Positions 32,074-40,406 of a stretch of DNA of 64,000 bases are shown here, one piece after another. Source of the stretch: Hydrogenoanaerobacterium sp032017025 (GTDB lineage: Bacteria > Bacillota > Clostridia > Oscillospirales > Ruminococcaceae); assembly GCF_032017025.1 (NCBI RefSeq), contig NZ_DALZQO010000001.1, positions 62,001-126,000 on the forward strand. The letters run 5' to 3'. The notes beneath the pieces were generated by a model. It saw nothing but the letters and a program-made list of their open reading frames with translations, did no database searches and had not been told where the DNA came from. The position numbers and the translations under genes were made by a program. Every line of letters begins with the position of its first letter. Within the stretch, counting starts at the first letter, position 1.

Positions 32074-32995
32074 CTGCTTTTACCTCCAATTCCAGTAGTT
32101 TAAGAATCAGCGCCATACGAACATAAACGCCGTACTGTGCCTGCCGGAAATACGCCGCTCTCGGGTCGTTATCAATCTCGGTTGAGATTTCGTTGACGCG
32201 CGGCAGCGGGTGCAGAATAAACATATCCGGCTTTGCCGCTCTAAGCTTTTGCATGTCGAGAATGTAGCTGTCTTTCAGACGCACGTAATCCTCCTCATTA
32301 AAAAAGCGTTCGCGCTGTACACGGGTCATATACAAAATATCCAGCTCCGGCATGACCTCTTCCATCTTCTCTACCTCGACAAACGGAATGTTGTTTGCAC
32401 GCAGCACTTCTTCGCGGATATAATCGGGAATACGCAGCTCCTCAGGCGCAATGAGCACAAAACGAATGCCTTTGTAGCGCGACAGCGATTTGATGAGGGA
32501 GTGCACGGTTCTGCCGAATTTAAGGTCGCCGCAAAGCCCAATGGTAAGATCGTCCAGCCTGCCCTTAAGGGAACGAATCGTAAGCAGGTCAGTAAGGGTT
32601 TGAGTGGGATGCTGGTGGCCGCCATCGCCCGCGTTGATAACCGGAATTGTTGCGTACTCAGAAGCTACCTTGGGTGCACCCTCTTTTGGGTGGCGCATTG
32701 CACAAATATCGGCATAACCCGAAATTACCCGAATGGTATCCGCAACGCTCTCGCCCTTTGAAGCAGAGCTGGAGTCTGCCGACGAAAAGCCCAATATGCT
32801 TCCGCCCAAATTCAGCATTGCCGCCTCAAAGCTAAGGCGGGTACGGGTGCTTGGCTCGTAAAATAAGGTCGCAAGCTTTTTCCCCCTGCAAATCTCCGCG
32901 TATTTCTTGGGGTTGTTTTCAATGTCATCTGCTACGTCAAGCAATTCGGTAATTTCATCTACCGATAAATCAAGAGGGTCAATTATATGCTTCAT
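32066..32995 (-). CDS. pyrB: Aspartate carbamoyltransferase catalytic subunit
   Basis: 309 residues with EPSTRTRLSFEAAM, SSASKGES, HPTQTLTDLLTI and LHPLPRVNEI. It condenses carbamoyl phosphate and aspartate, the first committed pyrimidine step. Its location next to the purine-degradation cluster may let carbamoyl phosphate or nitrogen from ureide breakdown feed pyrimidine synthesis, but this is only positional inference. Confidence 0.96.
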   Translation of the reverse strand: MKHIIDPLDLSVDEITELLDVADDIENNPKKYAEICRGKKLATLFYEPSTRTRLSFEAAMLNLGGSILGFSSADSSSASKGESVADTIRVISGYADICAMRHPKEGAPKVASEYATIPVINAGDGGHQHPTQTLTDLLTIRSLKGRLDDLTIGLCGDLKFGRTVHSLIKSLSRYKGIRFVLIAPEELRIPDYIREEVLRANNIPFVEVEKMEEVMPELDILYMTRVQRERFFNEEDYVRLKDSYILDMQKLRAAKPDMFILHPLPRVNEISTEIDNDPRAAYFRQAQYGVYVRMALILKLLELEVKADD

Positions 32996-33149
32996 ACATT
33001 ACCTCCGGCTCTATTTCTTTTTTCTTTTTTGTTCATAACATTATACCACGTTTTTAATAGCTTTTTATCATCCATTCGTAATTTTTACAAATTGTATCAT
33101 TCTGATGGAATTTTGAAAAACTTTTTTGTTGATTTATTTTGAAGATAAG

Positions 33150-33178
33150 AAAAACAGCCCGTTTATTGGGCTGTTTTT
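33150..33178 (-). terminator. Terminator after modC
   Basis: AAAACAGCCC (33151-33160) with GGGCTGTTTT (33168-33177), 7-nt loop, U-run on the minus strand; it ends the molybdenum operon. Confidence 0.85.
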
Positions 33179-33190
33179 TATTACCATATT

Positions 33191-34246
33191 CTAACTTTCA
33201 CCAGAAAGAAACAACAATTGATCGGGGCCAACAGATAAATACAGCTCGCCTCGTTCACTCTGTGTGAGGTAATCTCCTACCAGCGCTTTTGAGCAGGTAA
33301 AGTAAATGTCCCTTTGTGCCCTCTTTGGGGAAAGGTTGAGTACCGCGAACTGTGGAAAATATTTTACATTTGTAACCGTTACAGAAACACCACACTCGCC
33401 GGTAAAATTGGTGAGTGTAAGATCAGCCTCGCGGATGCCGATGGCGGTGATTCCGTCCGGCAACTCCTGCTGCAAGATAAACTGCAGATTCCAATCCTCA
33501 GCAAAGACAGTATTGTGCCCGATAGCCTTGACAGCAGAAAGGTTCTTACAGCCTGTAAGGCGTGCACCCTCCACCGTTCTGGGCGAGTAAAATAACTCCT
33601 CAGTGCTTTCGTACTCCGCAATCTTACCCTGTGCCAAAACGGCAGTTGTAGCACAGTATTGATAGATTTCGCCCACATTGTGGGATACAAGCAGCACCGT
33701 ACCGTCAAAGCACCCAAGTGCGTCTGCAAATTCCTGCTCAATCGAAAAACGCAGATGACGGTCGAGCGCAGAAAACGGCTCGTCCAACAGCAAAATATCA
33801 GGGCTGCTCGCCATCATACGCGCAAGTGCCACACGCTGCTGCTGCCCGCCTGAAAGCTGCGATGGATAGCGCCCCACCAGCCCCTGCAGACGCAGCAGCT
33901 CGATGTAGTCGCCCACCAGTTTCGTACGCTGCGCCTTATCCTTAATACCGACGGCGATGTTCTGCGCAACCGTCATATTCGGAAAAAGCGCGTAGCTTTG
34001 AAACATCAACCCGACATTGCGCTGCTGCGGTGTAAGGTTGATTTTTTTTGCAGAGTTGTAGAGGGTTTTTCCGTTTAATACAATCTCGCCGGAATCGGGT
34101 GTAACAATGCCCGCAATGCAGCGCAGCGTCATGCTTTTTCCGCTGCCGGATGCACCTAGGATACCGACAATTTCATTTTCCGCCTCAAACTGCATTTCAA
34201 GGGTGAAGTCACCAAAGCGTTTTTTGATATCTACATAAATACTCAA
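33191..34246 (-). CDS. modC: Molybdate ABC transporter ATP-binding protein
   Basis: 351 residues from a TTG start (GGGGAGGGG 8 nt upstream). Walker A GASGSGKS, signature LSGGQQQRVALARM, Walker B ILLLDEPFSALD, then a C-terminal TOBE-like domain of about 110 residues (ITAIGIREADLTL). Energises molybdate import through ModB; last gene of the operon. Confidence 0.94.
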   Translation of the reverse strand: MSIYVDIKKRFGDFTLEMQFEAENEIVGILGASGSGKSMTLRCIAGIVTPDSGEIVLNGKTLYNSAKKINLTPQQRNVGLMFQSYALFPNMTVAQNIAVGIKDKAQRTKLVGDYIELLRLQGLVGRYPSQLSGGQQQRVALARMMASSPDILLLDEPFSALDRHLRFSIEQEFADALGCFDGTVLLVSHNVGEIYQYCATTAVLAQGKIAEYESTEELFYSPRTVEGARLTGCKNLSAVKAIGHNTVFAEDWNLQFILQQELPDGITAIGIREADLTLTNFTGECGVSVTVTNVKYFPQFAVLNLSPKRAQRDIYFTCSKALVGDYLTQSERGELYLSVGPDQLLFLSGES

Positions 34247-34297
34247 CTCTGATTTCCCCTCCCCTGCATGTTGATTTTTTCATCTGTTGTGTCATCC

Positions 34298-34978
34298 TTA
34301 CGCCCTTGTCTTAATAGATGGGGATTTCTGCCCGCCCGAATAATTCATAAAGCCGAGTACAATGCACGAAATGAGCGTGATAATGGCAACCCAGATTGTC
34401 GCAACCCTCATATTACCCGCCGCGGTAGCAAAATAAATAGCGATGGGAATGGTTTGAGTGCGCCCCGGAATGTTGCCCGCAATCATCAGCGTGGCACCAA
34501 ACTCACCAAGTGCACGTGCAAAAGACAGCACCGCACCCGACGCAATACCCGGCCATGCCTGCGGAACCTGCACACGCAGAAAAATACGCCACTCCGACAT
34601 ACCCAGCGTTCTGCCCGCCCAGATAAGATTCTCATCCACCTGTTCCAGCGCCCCCTTTGCCGCACGGTACATCAGCGGAAACGATACCACCACAGCCGAG
34701 ATAACAGTTGCCTGCCAAGTAAAAATAATTGCAAGGTCAAATCGGCGCAGCAGCTGCCCCAATGCACTGTTCTTGCCGCAAAGCACCAACAACAAAAAGC
34801 CTACTACGGTAGGGGGCAGAACCAGCGGCAGTGTGAAAACCACATCCAGCAGCCATTTCACTCTGCCGCTGACATTGAGGAACAGACGCGCACACAGCAC
34901 GCCCAGCACGAAGGTGATTACCCCCGCCAACAGCGAGGTCTTGATTGAGATCCAAAGCGGTGTGAGATCGAAAGCCAT
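34298..34978 (-). CDS. modB: Molybdate ABC transporter permease
   Basis: 226 residues with about five to six membrane segments and the ABC permease loop AARTLGMSEWRIFLRVQVPQ-type pattern (seen here as IWAGRTLGMSEWRIFLRVQV), followed by ARALGEFGATLMIAGN, the ModB signature. GAGGAGGAG ribosome binding site. Partner of ModA and ModC. Confidence 0.95.
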   Translation of the reverse strand: MAFDLTPLWISIKTSLLAGVITFVLGVLCARLFLNVSGRVKWLLDVVFTLPLVLPPTVVGFLLLVLCGKNSALGQLLRRFDLAIIFTWQATVISAVVVSFPLMYRAAKGALEQVDENLIWAGRTLGMSEWRIFLRVQVPQAWPGIASGAVLSFARALGEFGATLMIAGNIPGRTQTIPIAIYFATAAGNMRVATIWVAIITLISCIVLGFMNYSGGQKSPSIKTRA

Positions 34979-35017
34979 GCGGCGGCTCCTCCTCTGTACA
35001 AATTGATTGAAATACGA

Positions 35018-35851
35018 TTAGAATAACGGGGAGAACCCATATTTTGCAAAGACTTCTTTCGCAGTATCGCTGAACAGGAAATCGGCAAATGCCTTCGCTT
35101 CATCCGCATGTTTTGTCTCTTTGACAATACCCATAGGATAAATTACTTTTTTATGAGAATCGGCAGGGGCAGTACAGCTGATGCTGACTTTGTCGCTGAT
35201 CCTTGCGTCGGTTTCGTATACAATACCCGCCTGCACGTTGCCGGTTTCCACCCAAGAGAGAACCTCGCGCACATCTTTTGCATACACCAGCTTGGATTTA
35301 ATTGTTTCGGTAAGCTTTAAGCTCTCAAAAATTTGCTGTGTGTACTGCCCTACAGGCACGCTCTCCGGCTCGCCAACCGCAATCTGTGTAACTGCAGCAT
35401 CGGTAAGCTTTTCAAACGATTCAAGCGCTGTGCCGTCTTTTGGGGTGATGAGCACCACTTTGTTCTCGAGAATATCTTTTACCGAGTCGTCCTGCATCAG
35501 TCCTGCTTCTTGCAAAGCAGTCATTTGCTTTTTGCCGGCCGAAACGAAAATATCGGCAGGTGCACCCTGTTCAATCTGCTGCTGCAAAGAGCCGGAAGCA
35601 CCAAAATTGTAGGTGATGGTGATGTTGGAATGATCTTTGGTATAAAGTGTTTTGAGCTCTTCCAAACAATCGGTAAGGCTTGCAGCTGCAGAAACCATTA
35701 GTTCGACGGCAGGCTCTGCCGGCACTGAGGATTCTGACGAGCTAGCAGGCTCAGATGAGGATGGTGCAGAGGAAGAGGGAGCACCCGCTGAAGAGCACCC
35801 TGCCGTTAATAGCATAGCACCCGCCAACAATACGCTTAAAATTTTCTTCAT
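35018..35851 (-). CDS. modA: Molybdate-binding lipoprotein
   Basis: 277 residues. Lipobox LLTAGC (Cys19) followed by a Ser/Pro/Glu-rich linker, then ModA motifs VSAAASLTDCLEELK, NFGASGSLQQQIEQGAPADIFVSAG and VGEPESVPVGQY. Captures molybdate or tungstate outside the membrane for ModBC. Confidence 0.95.
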   Translation of the reverse strand: MKKILSVLLAGAMLLTAGCSSAGAPSSSAPSSSEPASSSESSVPAEPAVELMVSAAASLTDCLEELKTLYTKDHSNITITYNFGASGSLQQQIEQGAPADIFVSAGKKQMTALQEAGLMQDDSVKDILENKVVLITPKDGTALESFEKLTDAAVTQIAVGEPESVPVGQYTQQIFESLKLTETIKSKLVYAKDVREVLSWVETGNVQAGIVYETDARISDKVSISCTAPADSHKKVIYPMGIVKETKHADEAKAFADFLFSDTAKEVFAKYGFSPLF

Positions 35852-35877
35852 AATAATGTCTCCTTTTTATTTATATA

Positions 35878-36369
35878 TTATTGTCTTGCGCACTCACCAG
35901 TTTTACCTCTTAAAATTTCCAACCCATGATGCAGCTCGGTAATGATGTATTCGAGATTCTCTCTTACTGCCTTTGGGCTGCCGGGTAGGTTAACAATCAG
36001 TGTTTTTTCGCGAATTGCAGCAGCCGAACGGCTTAACATAGCGCGTTTCGTTATTCGCAAGCTCGAATAACGCATAGCCTCAGGAATGCCGGGTACAAGC
36101 TTTTGTGCCACATCAAGTGTGGCCTCGGGGGTGATATCGCGCGGTGAAAAGCCGGTACCGCCTGTGGTAAGAATAAGATCGGCCAAATCGTTATCGCACA
36201 GGCGGCGCAATTCATCGGCAAGCATCACACGGTCATCGGGCAGCAGCGCGTAGCTGACTGCCTCATATCCGTTTTGCTCTGCAATCTCTCGAATCACTTC
36301 ACCGCTTTTATCCTCACGTTCGCCCGCGTAGCCTTTGTCACTGAGGGTAATGATTGCTACTCGAAACAT
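35878..36369 (-). CDS. mog: Molybdopterin adenylyltransferase (MogA/MoaB family)
   Basis: 163 residues from ATG 36369 (AAGGAGGGG upstream; the longer upstream frame is read inside the MOSC gene). Shows RVAIITLSDKG, LILTTGGTGFSPRDITPEAT and NLPGSPKAVRENLE. It activates molybdopterin by adenylylation before Mo insertion by MoeA. Start overlaps the MOSC stop by 1 nt. Confidence 0.93.
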   Translation of the reverse strand: MFRVAIITLSDKGYAGEREDKSGEVIREIAEQNGYEAVSYALLPDDRVMLADELRRLCDNDLADLILTTGGTGFSPRDITPEATLDVAQKLVPGIPEAMRYSSLRITKRAMLSRSAAAIREKTLIVNLPGSPKAVRENLEYIITELHHGLEILRGKTGECARQ

Positions 36370-36815
36370 CACTGCCCCTCCTTTACAGGGTCTATCGTCA
36401 TTTCGTCGCCTACGCCGATTGTGCCGCCAACCAAAACCTTGGCAAACACGCCCTCGGTAGGCATAATGCACTCACCCATCTTGTGAAAAATCTCGCAGCC
36501 ATGGTGGCACTCTTTGCCGATCTGTGTCATTTCAAGTACAACATCGTTGCAGCGCAAAATGGCACCAATCGGCAGGCTGCGAAAATCAATGCCCTCAACC
36601 ACCAGGTTTTCGCCGAAGGCACCGTCATTTACCTCGGCGCCGCGCGCCTTAAAGGCAAGTATTTTATCGTAGGAAAGCAGGCTCACCTGACGGTGCCAGT
36701 GCCCTGCATGCGCATCGTTTGCTATACCAAAATCGGGCAGAAAGGTCGCCTTGCTTACATTTGTTTTTTGTGTACCGCGCTTTTCACTGACGCACACCGC
36801 AATTACTTTACCCAT
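36369..36815 (-). CDS. MOSC-domain protein
   Basis: 148 residues, one MOSC domain: VCVSEKRGTQK, DAHAGHWHRQVSLLS, GAFGENLVVEGID and a Cys at GKECHHGC. MOSC domains of Moco sulfurases and YiiM-like proteins bind molybdenum cofactor or transfer sulfur. Stand-alone MOSC proteins of this size are common in Clostridia Mo operons. It may take part in sulfuration or selenation of the hydroxylase cofactor here; that is inference. Confidence 0.88.
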   Translation of the reverse strand: MGKVIAVCVSEKRGTQKTNVSKATFLPDFGIANDAHAGHWHRQVSLLSYDKILAFKARGAEVNDGAFGENLVVEGIDFRSLPIGAILRCNDVVLEMTQIGKECHHGCEIFHKMGECIMPTEGVFAKVLVGGTIGVGDEMTIDPVKEGQ

Positions 36816-36869
36816 AATGTTCTCCTTTTTTCAGCTTACTGCTTTTATTTGCTAAGAGGCAGCGGTACG

Positions 36870-37841
36870 CTACCCCCCTATTTCGGCCATGGTATGCTGC
36901 TCTTCATCGACTATATGGCTGCCGAACTGATGTTGTGTCGGTTTTTCGAGTATAGCATCACGCAGCAGCTTCGTTAAATCGGCGTCACTGATTCCGCCAC
37001 GCAGCAAATCGCGCAACTCTATCCCCTTGTTGTAGTGCAGGCATAGTTTTAAAAAGCCCGTTGAGGTGAGCCTAATGCGGTTGCAATTGCTGCAAAAACA
37101 GGTGGATACTGCACTGATAAAACCAATGTTGCCTTGAAAACCCGCCAGTGAAAAATAAGACGCAGGGCCGTTTCCGAGTTCTTGGGTGCATGGGGTAAGC
37201 TCGCCATAGGTGCGATACAGCAGCTCTTGTATTTCACTGCTCGGTATTGGGGTTAAATCTTTACCGTAGCCAATGGGCATCAGCTCGATAAAGCGCACAT
37301 CAATAGGACGGGTATGTGCAAGCTCTGCCATCTGCATCAGATGATCTCCGTTGAATTCCCGTACCGGTAAGCAGTTTATCTTAACTCGTATACCCAACTG
37401 CAGGGCAAGGTCGATGGATTTGAGCACCGTGTCAAACCTCTGCCCACGGGTAATTTGCTCAAACCGTTTAGGGTCAAGCGTGTCAAGGCTGATATTAACC
37501 GCGTCGAGCCCTGCCTCTACCAGTGCAGGCAACTGCTCGTACAATAAAACGCCGTTGCTGGTCATGGTTACCTGTTCAATCCCATCAATCTCTTTCAGCT
37601 GGCGGATAAGACCCGCAACGCCTTTTCGTGCCAAGGGCTCGCCGCCCGTCAGCTTGATTTTACAAATACCCAAAGCTGCAGCGCAGCGGCATACTTTAAG
37701 AATTTCCTCGTAGGTAAGTACTTCGTCATGCGCGCACGCTTCAATGCCCTCGGCAGGCATGCAGTAAACACAGCGCAGGTTGCAGCGGTCGGTCACCGAG
37801 ATGCGTAGATAGTCGATATTGCGGTTGTGCAGATCGATCAT
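36870..37841 (-). CDS. moaA: GTP 3',8-cyclase MoaA
   Basis: 323 residues. Radical-SAM cluster CNLRCVYC near the N-terminus, KLTGGEPL, and the second 4Fe-4S cluster site near the C-terminus (CFCSNCNRIRLTSTGFLKLCL). Performs the first step of molybdopterin synthesis with MoaC. The C-terminus lacks a clear GG dipeptide motif at the very end apart from the terminal EIGG, which fits the conserved MoaA tail. Confidence 0.96.
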   Translation of the reverse strand: MIDLHNRNIDYLRISVTDRCNLRCVYCMPAEGIEACAHDEVLTYEEILKVCRCAAALGICKIKLTGGEPLARKGVAGLIRQLKEIDGIEQVTMTSNGVLLYEQLPALVEAGLDAVNISLDTLDPKRFEQITRGQRFDTVLKSIDLALQLGIRVKINCLPVREFNGDHLMQMAELAHTRPIDVRFIELMPIGYGKDLTPIPSSEIQELLYRTYGELTPCTQELGNGPASYFSLAGFQGNIGFISAVSTCFCSNCNRIRLTSTGFLKLCLHYNKGIELRDLLRGGISDADLTKLLRDAILEKPTQHQFGSHIVDEEQHTMAEIGG

Positions 37842-37859
37842 GCCGCTTCCTCTTTTCTT

Positions 37860-38351
37860 TTATTCTTTATGGTTTGGGTTGTTGAAATCACCGCTTTTTC
37901 CCCCGCTTTTATGTACCAGATAGACAGCTTTTATCTCCATCCCTTTGTCAATTGCCTTGCACATATCGTAGATGGTAAGCAGTGCAACCGTCACACCGGT
38001 CAAAGCCTCCATCTCCACGCCGGTTTGCCCCGTCACCTTGACTGTGCAGGTGGCGATAACCTCGTTGGTATCGGGCACGAGCTCAAAGTCGATGGTGCAT
38101 TTGGTAAGGGCAAGCGGGTGACACAACGGGATAAGCTCGGAGGTTTTCTTTGCCGCCATAATGCCCGCAACACGCGCAACGCCCAACACATCACCTTTTT
38201 GAGCAGATCCGGCTTGAATGGCTTCAAAGGTTTGTGCGTTTACGGCAATGCTGCCGCGCGCAGTGGCGATACGATGGGTTGTATTCTTCTCTGTTACATC
38301 AACCATAACCGCGTTTCCGCTTTGGTCAAAGTGAGTAAGCTCGTTTTCCAT
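37860..38351 (-). CDS. moaC: Cyclic pyranopterin monophosphate synthase MoaC
   Basis: 163 residues: THFDQSGNAVMVDVTEK, AAKKTSELIPLCHPLALTK, GVEMEALTGVTVALLTIYDM and the KSGGKSGDF tail. Second enzyme of molybdopterin biosynthesis. No moaD or moaE is seen in this operon or window, so those must lie elsewhere. Confidence 0.96.
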   Translation of the reverse strand: MENELTHFDQSGNAVMVDVTEKNTTHRIATARGSIAVNAQTFEAIQAGSAQKGDVLGVARVAGIMAAKKTSELIPLCHPLALTKCTIDFELVPDTNEVIATCTVKVTGQTGVEMEALTGVTVALLTIYDMCKAIDKGMEIKAVYLVHKSGGKSGDFNNPNHKE

Positions 38352-38369
38352 ATCATATTCTCCTTGTCC

Positions 38370-39392
38370 CTACGCTTTTCCAAAGCTGCAGTAGGGGTAA
38401 TGACAGGTGTTGCAGTTCAGGCACAATCCGCCGTGCCCTAAAACTGCAAGGTCTTTTTTGCCCAGACGCTCGTCTGCCATAATACGCGGCAAAACAAGAT
38501 CAAATATCGTACGTTTTGCGTACATAACACAGCCCGGCAGCCCTAGAATTGGAATGCTACCATTGTAGTAAGAAAGCAAAAACATTGCACCGGGTAGCAC
38601 AGGTGCCCCATAAGAGATGATCTCTGCGCCGGTTGCCTTAATTGCTGCGGGTGTTTTATCGTCGGGGTCTACACTCATACCGCCGGTACAAACCACCATG
38701 TCCGCGCCCTCCTCGAGAAACTCCCGAATCCTTGCGGTGATGTGCTCGGGGTCATCATCCGAAAGCTTTTGCCCGAGCAAGGTTACATCGTACTCGTTGA
38801 GCTTCTGCGCAATGACCGGGCCGAAAGTGTCTTTAATTCTGCCGTAGAACACCTCGTTGCCGGTGGTGACAATACCCACCTTTTTGTGGCGGTAAGGCAA
38901 CAGAGACAGTAGCGGTGTATCCCCTGCAATCTGTTGCGCAGCCTGTAATTTTTTCTCGTCGATTATCAGTGGTATCACCCGTGTGCCCGCCAGCTTGTCC
39001 CCTGCTTTTACAGGAAAGTTGTTGTGCCTGCTGGCAATCATAATTTCGTCGAGCGCATTAATTGCATTCAACCGCTCAACATCTACCTTAAATACGCCGT
39101 CACATTCGGCAATCAGCTCGATTTTGCCCTCTTTTACCGCACTGGGCTTCATATGGTCGTTCTTGCAGATATCGTAGAGGACTTGTGCTGCCTCATTTTC
39201 ATGCAGCATCCCCTCTTGTTTTTCCCAGATATAGAGGTGATCTTTTCCGAGCGAAAGCAAAACAGGGATGTCCTCTTCGGTGACGACATGCCCCTTGCGA
39301 AAGCGCGCGTCTTTTGTGACTCCCTTTACAATCTGTGTAATATCGTGGCATAAAATATGCCCTACGGCATTTTTAGTATCAATCAGTTTCAT
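38370..39392 (-). CDS. MoeA-like molybdopterin-binding protein with Cys-rich tail
   Basis: 340 residues. N-terminal MoeA-type region (AVGHILCHDITQI, FRKGHVVTEEDIP), central MPT-binding fold (KKVGIVTTGNEVFYGRIKDTF, VVCTGGMSVDPDDKTPAAI), then LPGCVMYAKRTIFDLVLPRI. It is shorter than E. coli MoeA (411) and lacks its C-terminal beta domain; instead it ends with GGLCLNCNTCHYPYCSFGK, four Cys and a His in 16 residues, a probable metal-binding site. Likely role: Mo insertion or delivery for the hydroxylases. Its start overlaps the modE-like stop by 4 nt (ATGA). Confidence 0.85.
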   Translation of the reverse strand: MKLIDTKNAVGHILCHDITQIVKGVTKDARFRKGHVVTEEDIPVLLSLGKDHLYIWEKQEGMLHENEAAQVLYDICKNDHMKPSAVKEGKIELIAECDGVFKVDVERLNAINALDEIMIASRHNNFPVKAGDKLAGTRVIPLIIDEKKLQAAQQIAGDTPLLSLLPYRHKKVGIVTTGNEVFYGRIKDTFGPVIAQKLNEYDVTLLGQKLSDDDPEHITARIREFLEEGADMVVCTGGMSVDPDDKTPAAIKATGAEIISYGAPVLPGAMFLLSYYNGSIPILGLPGCVMYAKRTIFDLVLPRIMADERLGKKDLAVLGHGGLCLNCNTCHYPYCSFGKA

Positions 39393-39745
39393 GGCAGCAC
39401 ATCTCCAAAATGTTTTTGAAATAGCTTATCTGCGGCTTCGTAAACTTCACGCTGAAACGCAGCATAGCGGTTTATAAAATCTCTCCCAAACTCGGTAAGT
39501 TCAGAGCTTCCACCGCCAACACCGCCAACACGGCGCGTCATTAGAGGATAATCGAGCCCCTTTTCCGCTGTTTTGATAATCTTCCATGCCTTGCTGTAAG
39601 ACATATTCATCTGTGCAGCGGCGGTTTGGATCGAACCTGTATCTGCAACACGCTGCAACAGCTCCATCACACCGGGGCCGAAAAACGGTTCCTCTTTTTT
39701 TAACCGAATGTGCAGAGAATAATTTAAATTATCGATAACCGCCAC
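39389..39745 (-). CDS. modE: ModE-like winged HTH regulator lacking a molybdate-binding domain
   Basis: 118 residues from a GTG start (GAAGGGGC upstream). LysR-like winged helix typical of the ModE N-terminus: LLQRVADTGSIQTAAAQMNM, SYSKAWKIIKTAEKGL, GGVGGGSSELTEFGRDFI. The TOBE/Mop domains of E. coli ModE (about 260 residues) are absent, so it cannot sense molybdate the same way by itself. First gene of the molybdenum operon; probably autoregulates at the inverted repeat 39826-39854. Confidence 0.88.
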   Translation of the reverse strand: MAVIDNLNYSLHIRLKKEEPFFGPGVMELLQRVADTGSIQTAAAQMNMSYSKAWKIIKTAEKGLDYPLMTRRVGGVGGGSSELTEFGRDFINRYAAFQREVYEAADKLFQKHFGDVLP

Positions 39746-39786
39746 GCCCCTTCGTTATATTTTTTTAAGAACAACGCGACGTAGCC

Positions 39787-39815
39787 AGTTTATCACAATT
39801 TTAAATAATGGTCAA
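39787..39815 (-). promoter_or_regulatory. Promoter of the molybdenum operon
   Basis: Minus strand TTGACC (39810-39815), 17-bp spacer, TAAACT (39787-39792), 42 nt before the modE-like start. Confidence 0.8.
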
Positions 39816-39825
39816 GAAAAACAAG

Positions 39826-39854
39826 CTATTGTATAGGGATTATCTATACAATAG
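39826..39854. promoter_or_regulatory. Perfect inverted repeat operator upstream of the molybdenum promoter
   Basis: CTATTGTATAG (39826-39836), 7-nt spacer, CTATACAATAG (39844-39854), ending 11 bp upstream of the -35 box. No U-run follows it, so it is a protein site rather than a terminator; the ModE-like protein is the obvious candidate. Confidence 0.7.
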
Positions 39855-39856
39855 GC

Positions 39857-39890
39857 AAAAAGCAGCCGTCGTGTGATGCGGCTGCTTTTT
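39857..39890 (-). terminator. Terminator after xdhC
   Basis: AAAAAGCAGCCG (39857-39868) with CGGCTGCTTTTT (39879-39890); ends the xdhA-xdhB-xdhC transcript. Confidence 0.88.
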
Positions 39891-39911
39891 ACCTGTTAAG
39901 GGGGAGAATGA

Positions 39912-40406
39912 TTATTTTACATTGTCACCTGCGTAATTGTAGGCTTCGTCTACAATACGCTCCATTGCGTTAAGGATATTATGGTAGCCTGTACAGCGGC
40001 ACAGGTGACCGGAAATGAGTTTTTTGAGTTCTTCGCGGTTGTAGCGTTTGCCGGTGCCGACGATTTCGACTGCCGACATAATAAGCCCCGGTGTGCAGAA
40101 GCCGCACTGAACAGCCGCTTCCTCCACAAATGCTTTTTGAATGGGGCTAAGCTCTCCGTTGGGGCCCTTCAGCCCCTCTACCGTCATAATTCGTCTTCCC
40201 TCTGCCCACACAGTAAGGTAAATACAGCTGTCGATTGCCTCGCCGTCTACCAAAACGGTACATGCGCCGCACTCGCCTACTTCACAGCCGCGTTTTACAC
40301 TGGTAAAACCCAGCTTGTATCGAAGGGTATCAACCAGCGCCTCACGCTCATCAACCATGATCTCGACTTCTTTTTCATTGACAATCAGCTTCATCAGCTT
40401 ATTCAT
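39912..40406 (-). CDS. xdhC: Xanthine dehydrogenase 2Fe-2S subunit
   Basis: 164 residues from ATG 40406 (AGGAGGTG 8 nt upstream). Plant-type 2Fe-2S ligands Cys41, 46, 49, 61 and helical-domain ligands Cys101, 104, 136, 138. Carries electrons from the Mo subunit XdhA to the FAD subunit XdhB. Overlaps xdhB by 8 nt. The symbol follows E. coli usage for the iron-sulfur subunit and is unrelated to the XdhC/CoxI maturation protein at 247. Confidence 0.94.
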   Translation of the reverse strand: MNKLMKLIVNEKEVEIMVDEREALVDTLRYKLGFTSVKRGCEVGECGACTVLVDGEAIDSCIYLTVWAEGRRIMTVEGLKGPNGELSPIQKAFVEEAAVQCGFCTPGLIMSAVEIVGTGKRYNREELKKLISGHLCRCTGYHNILNAMERIVDEAYNYAGDNVK

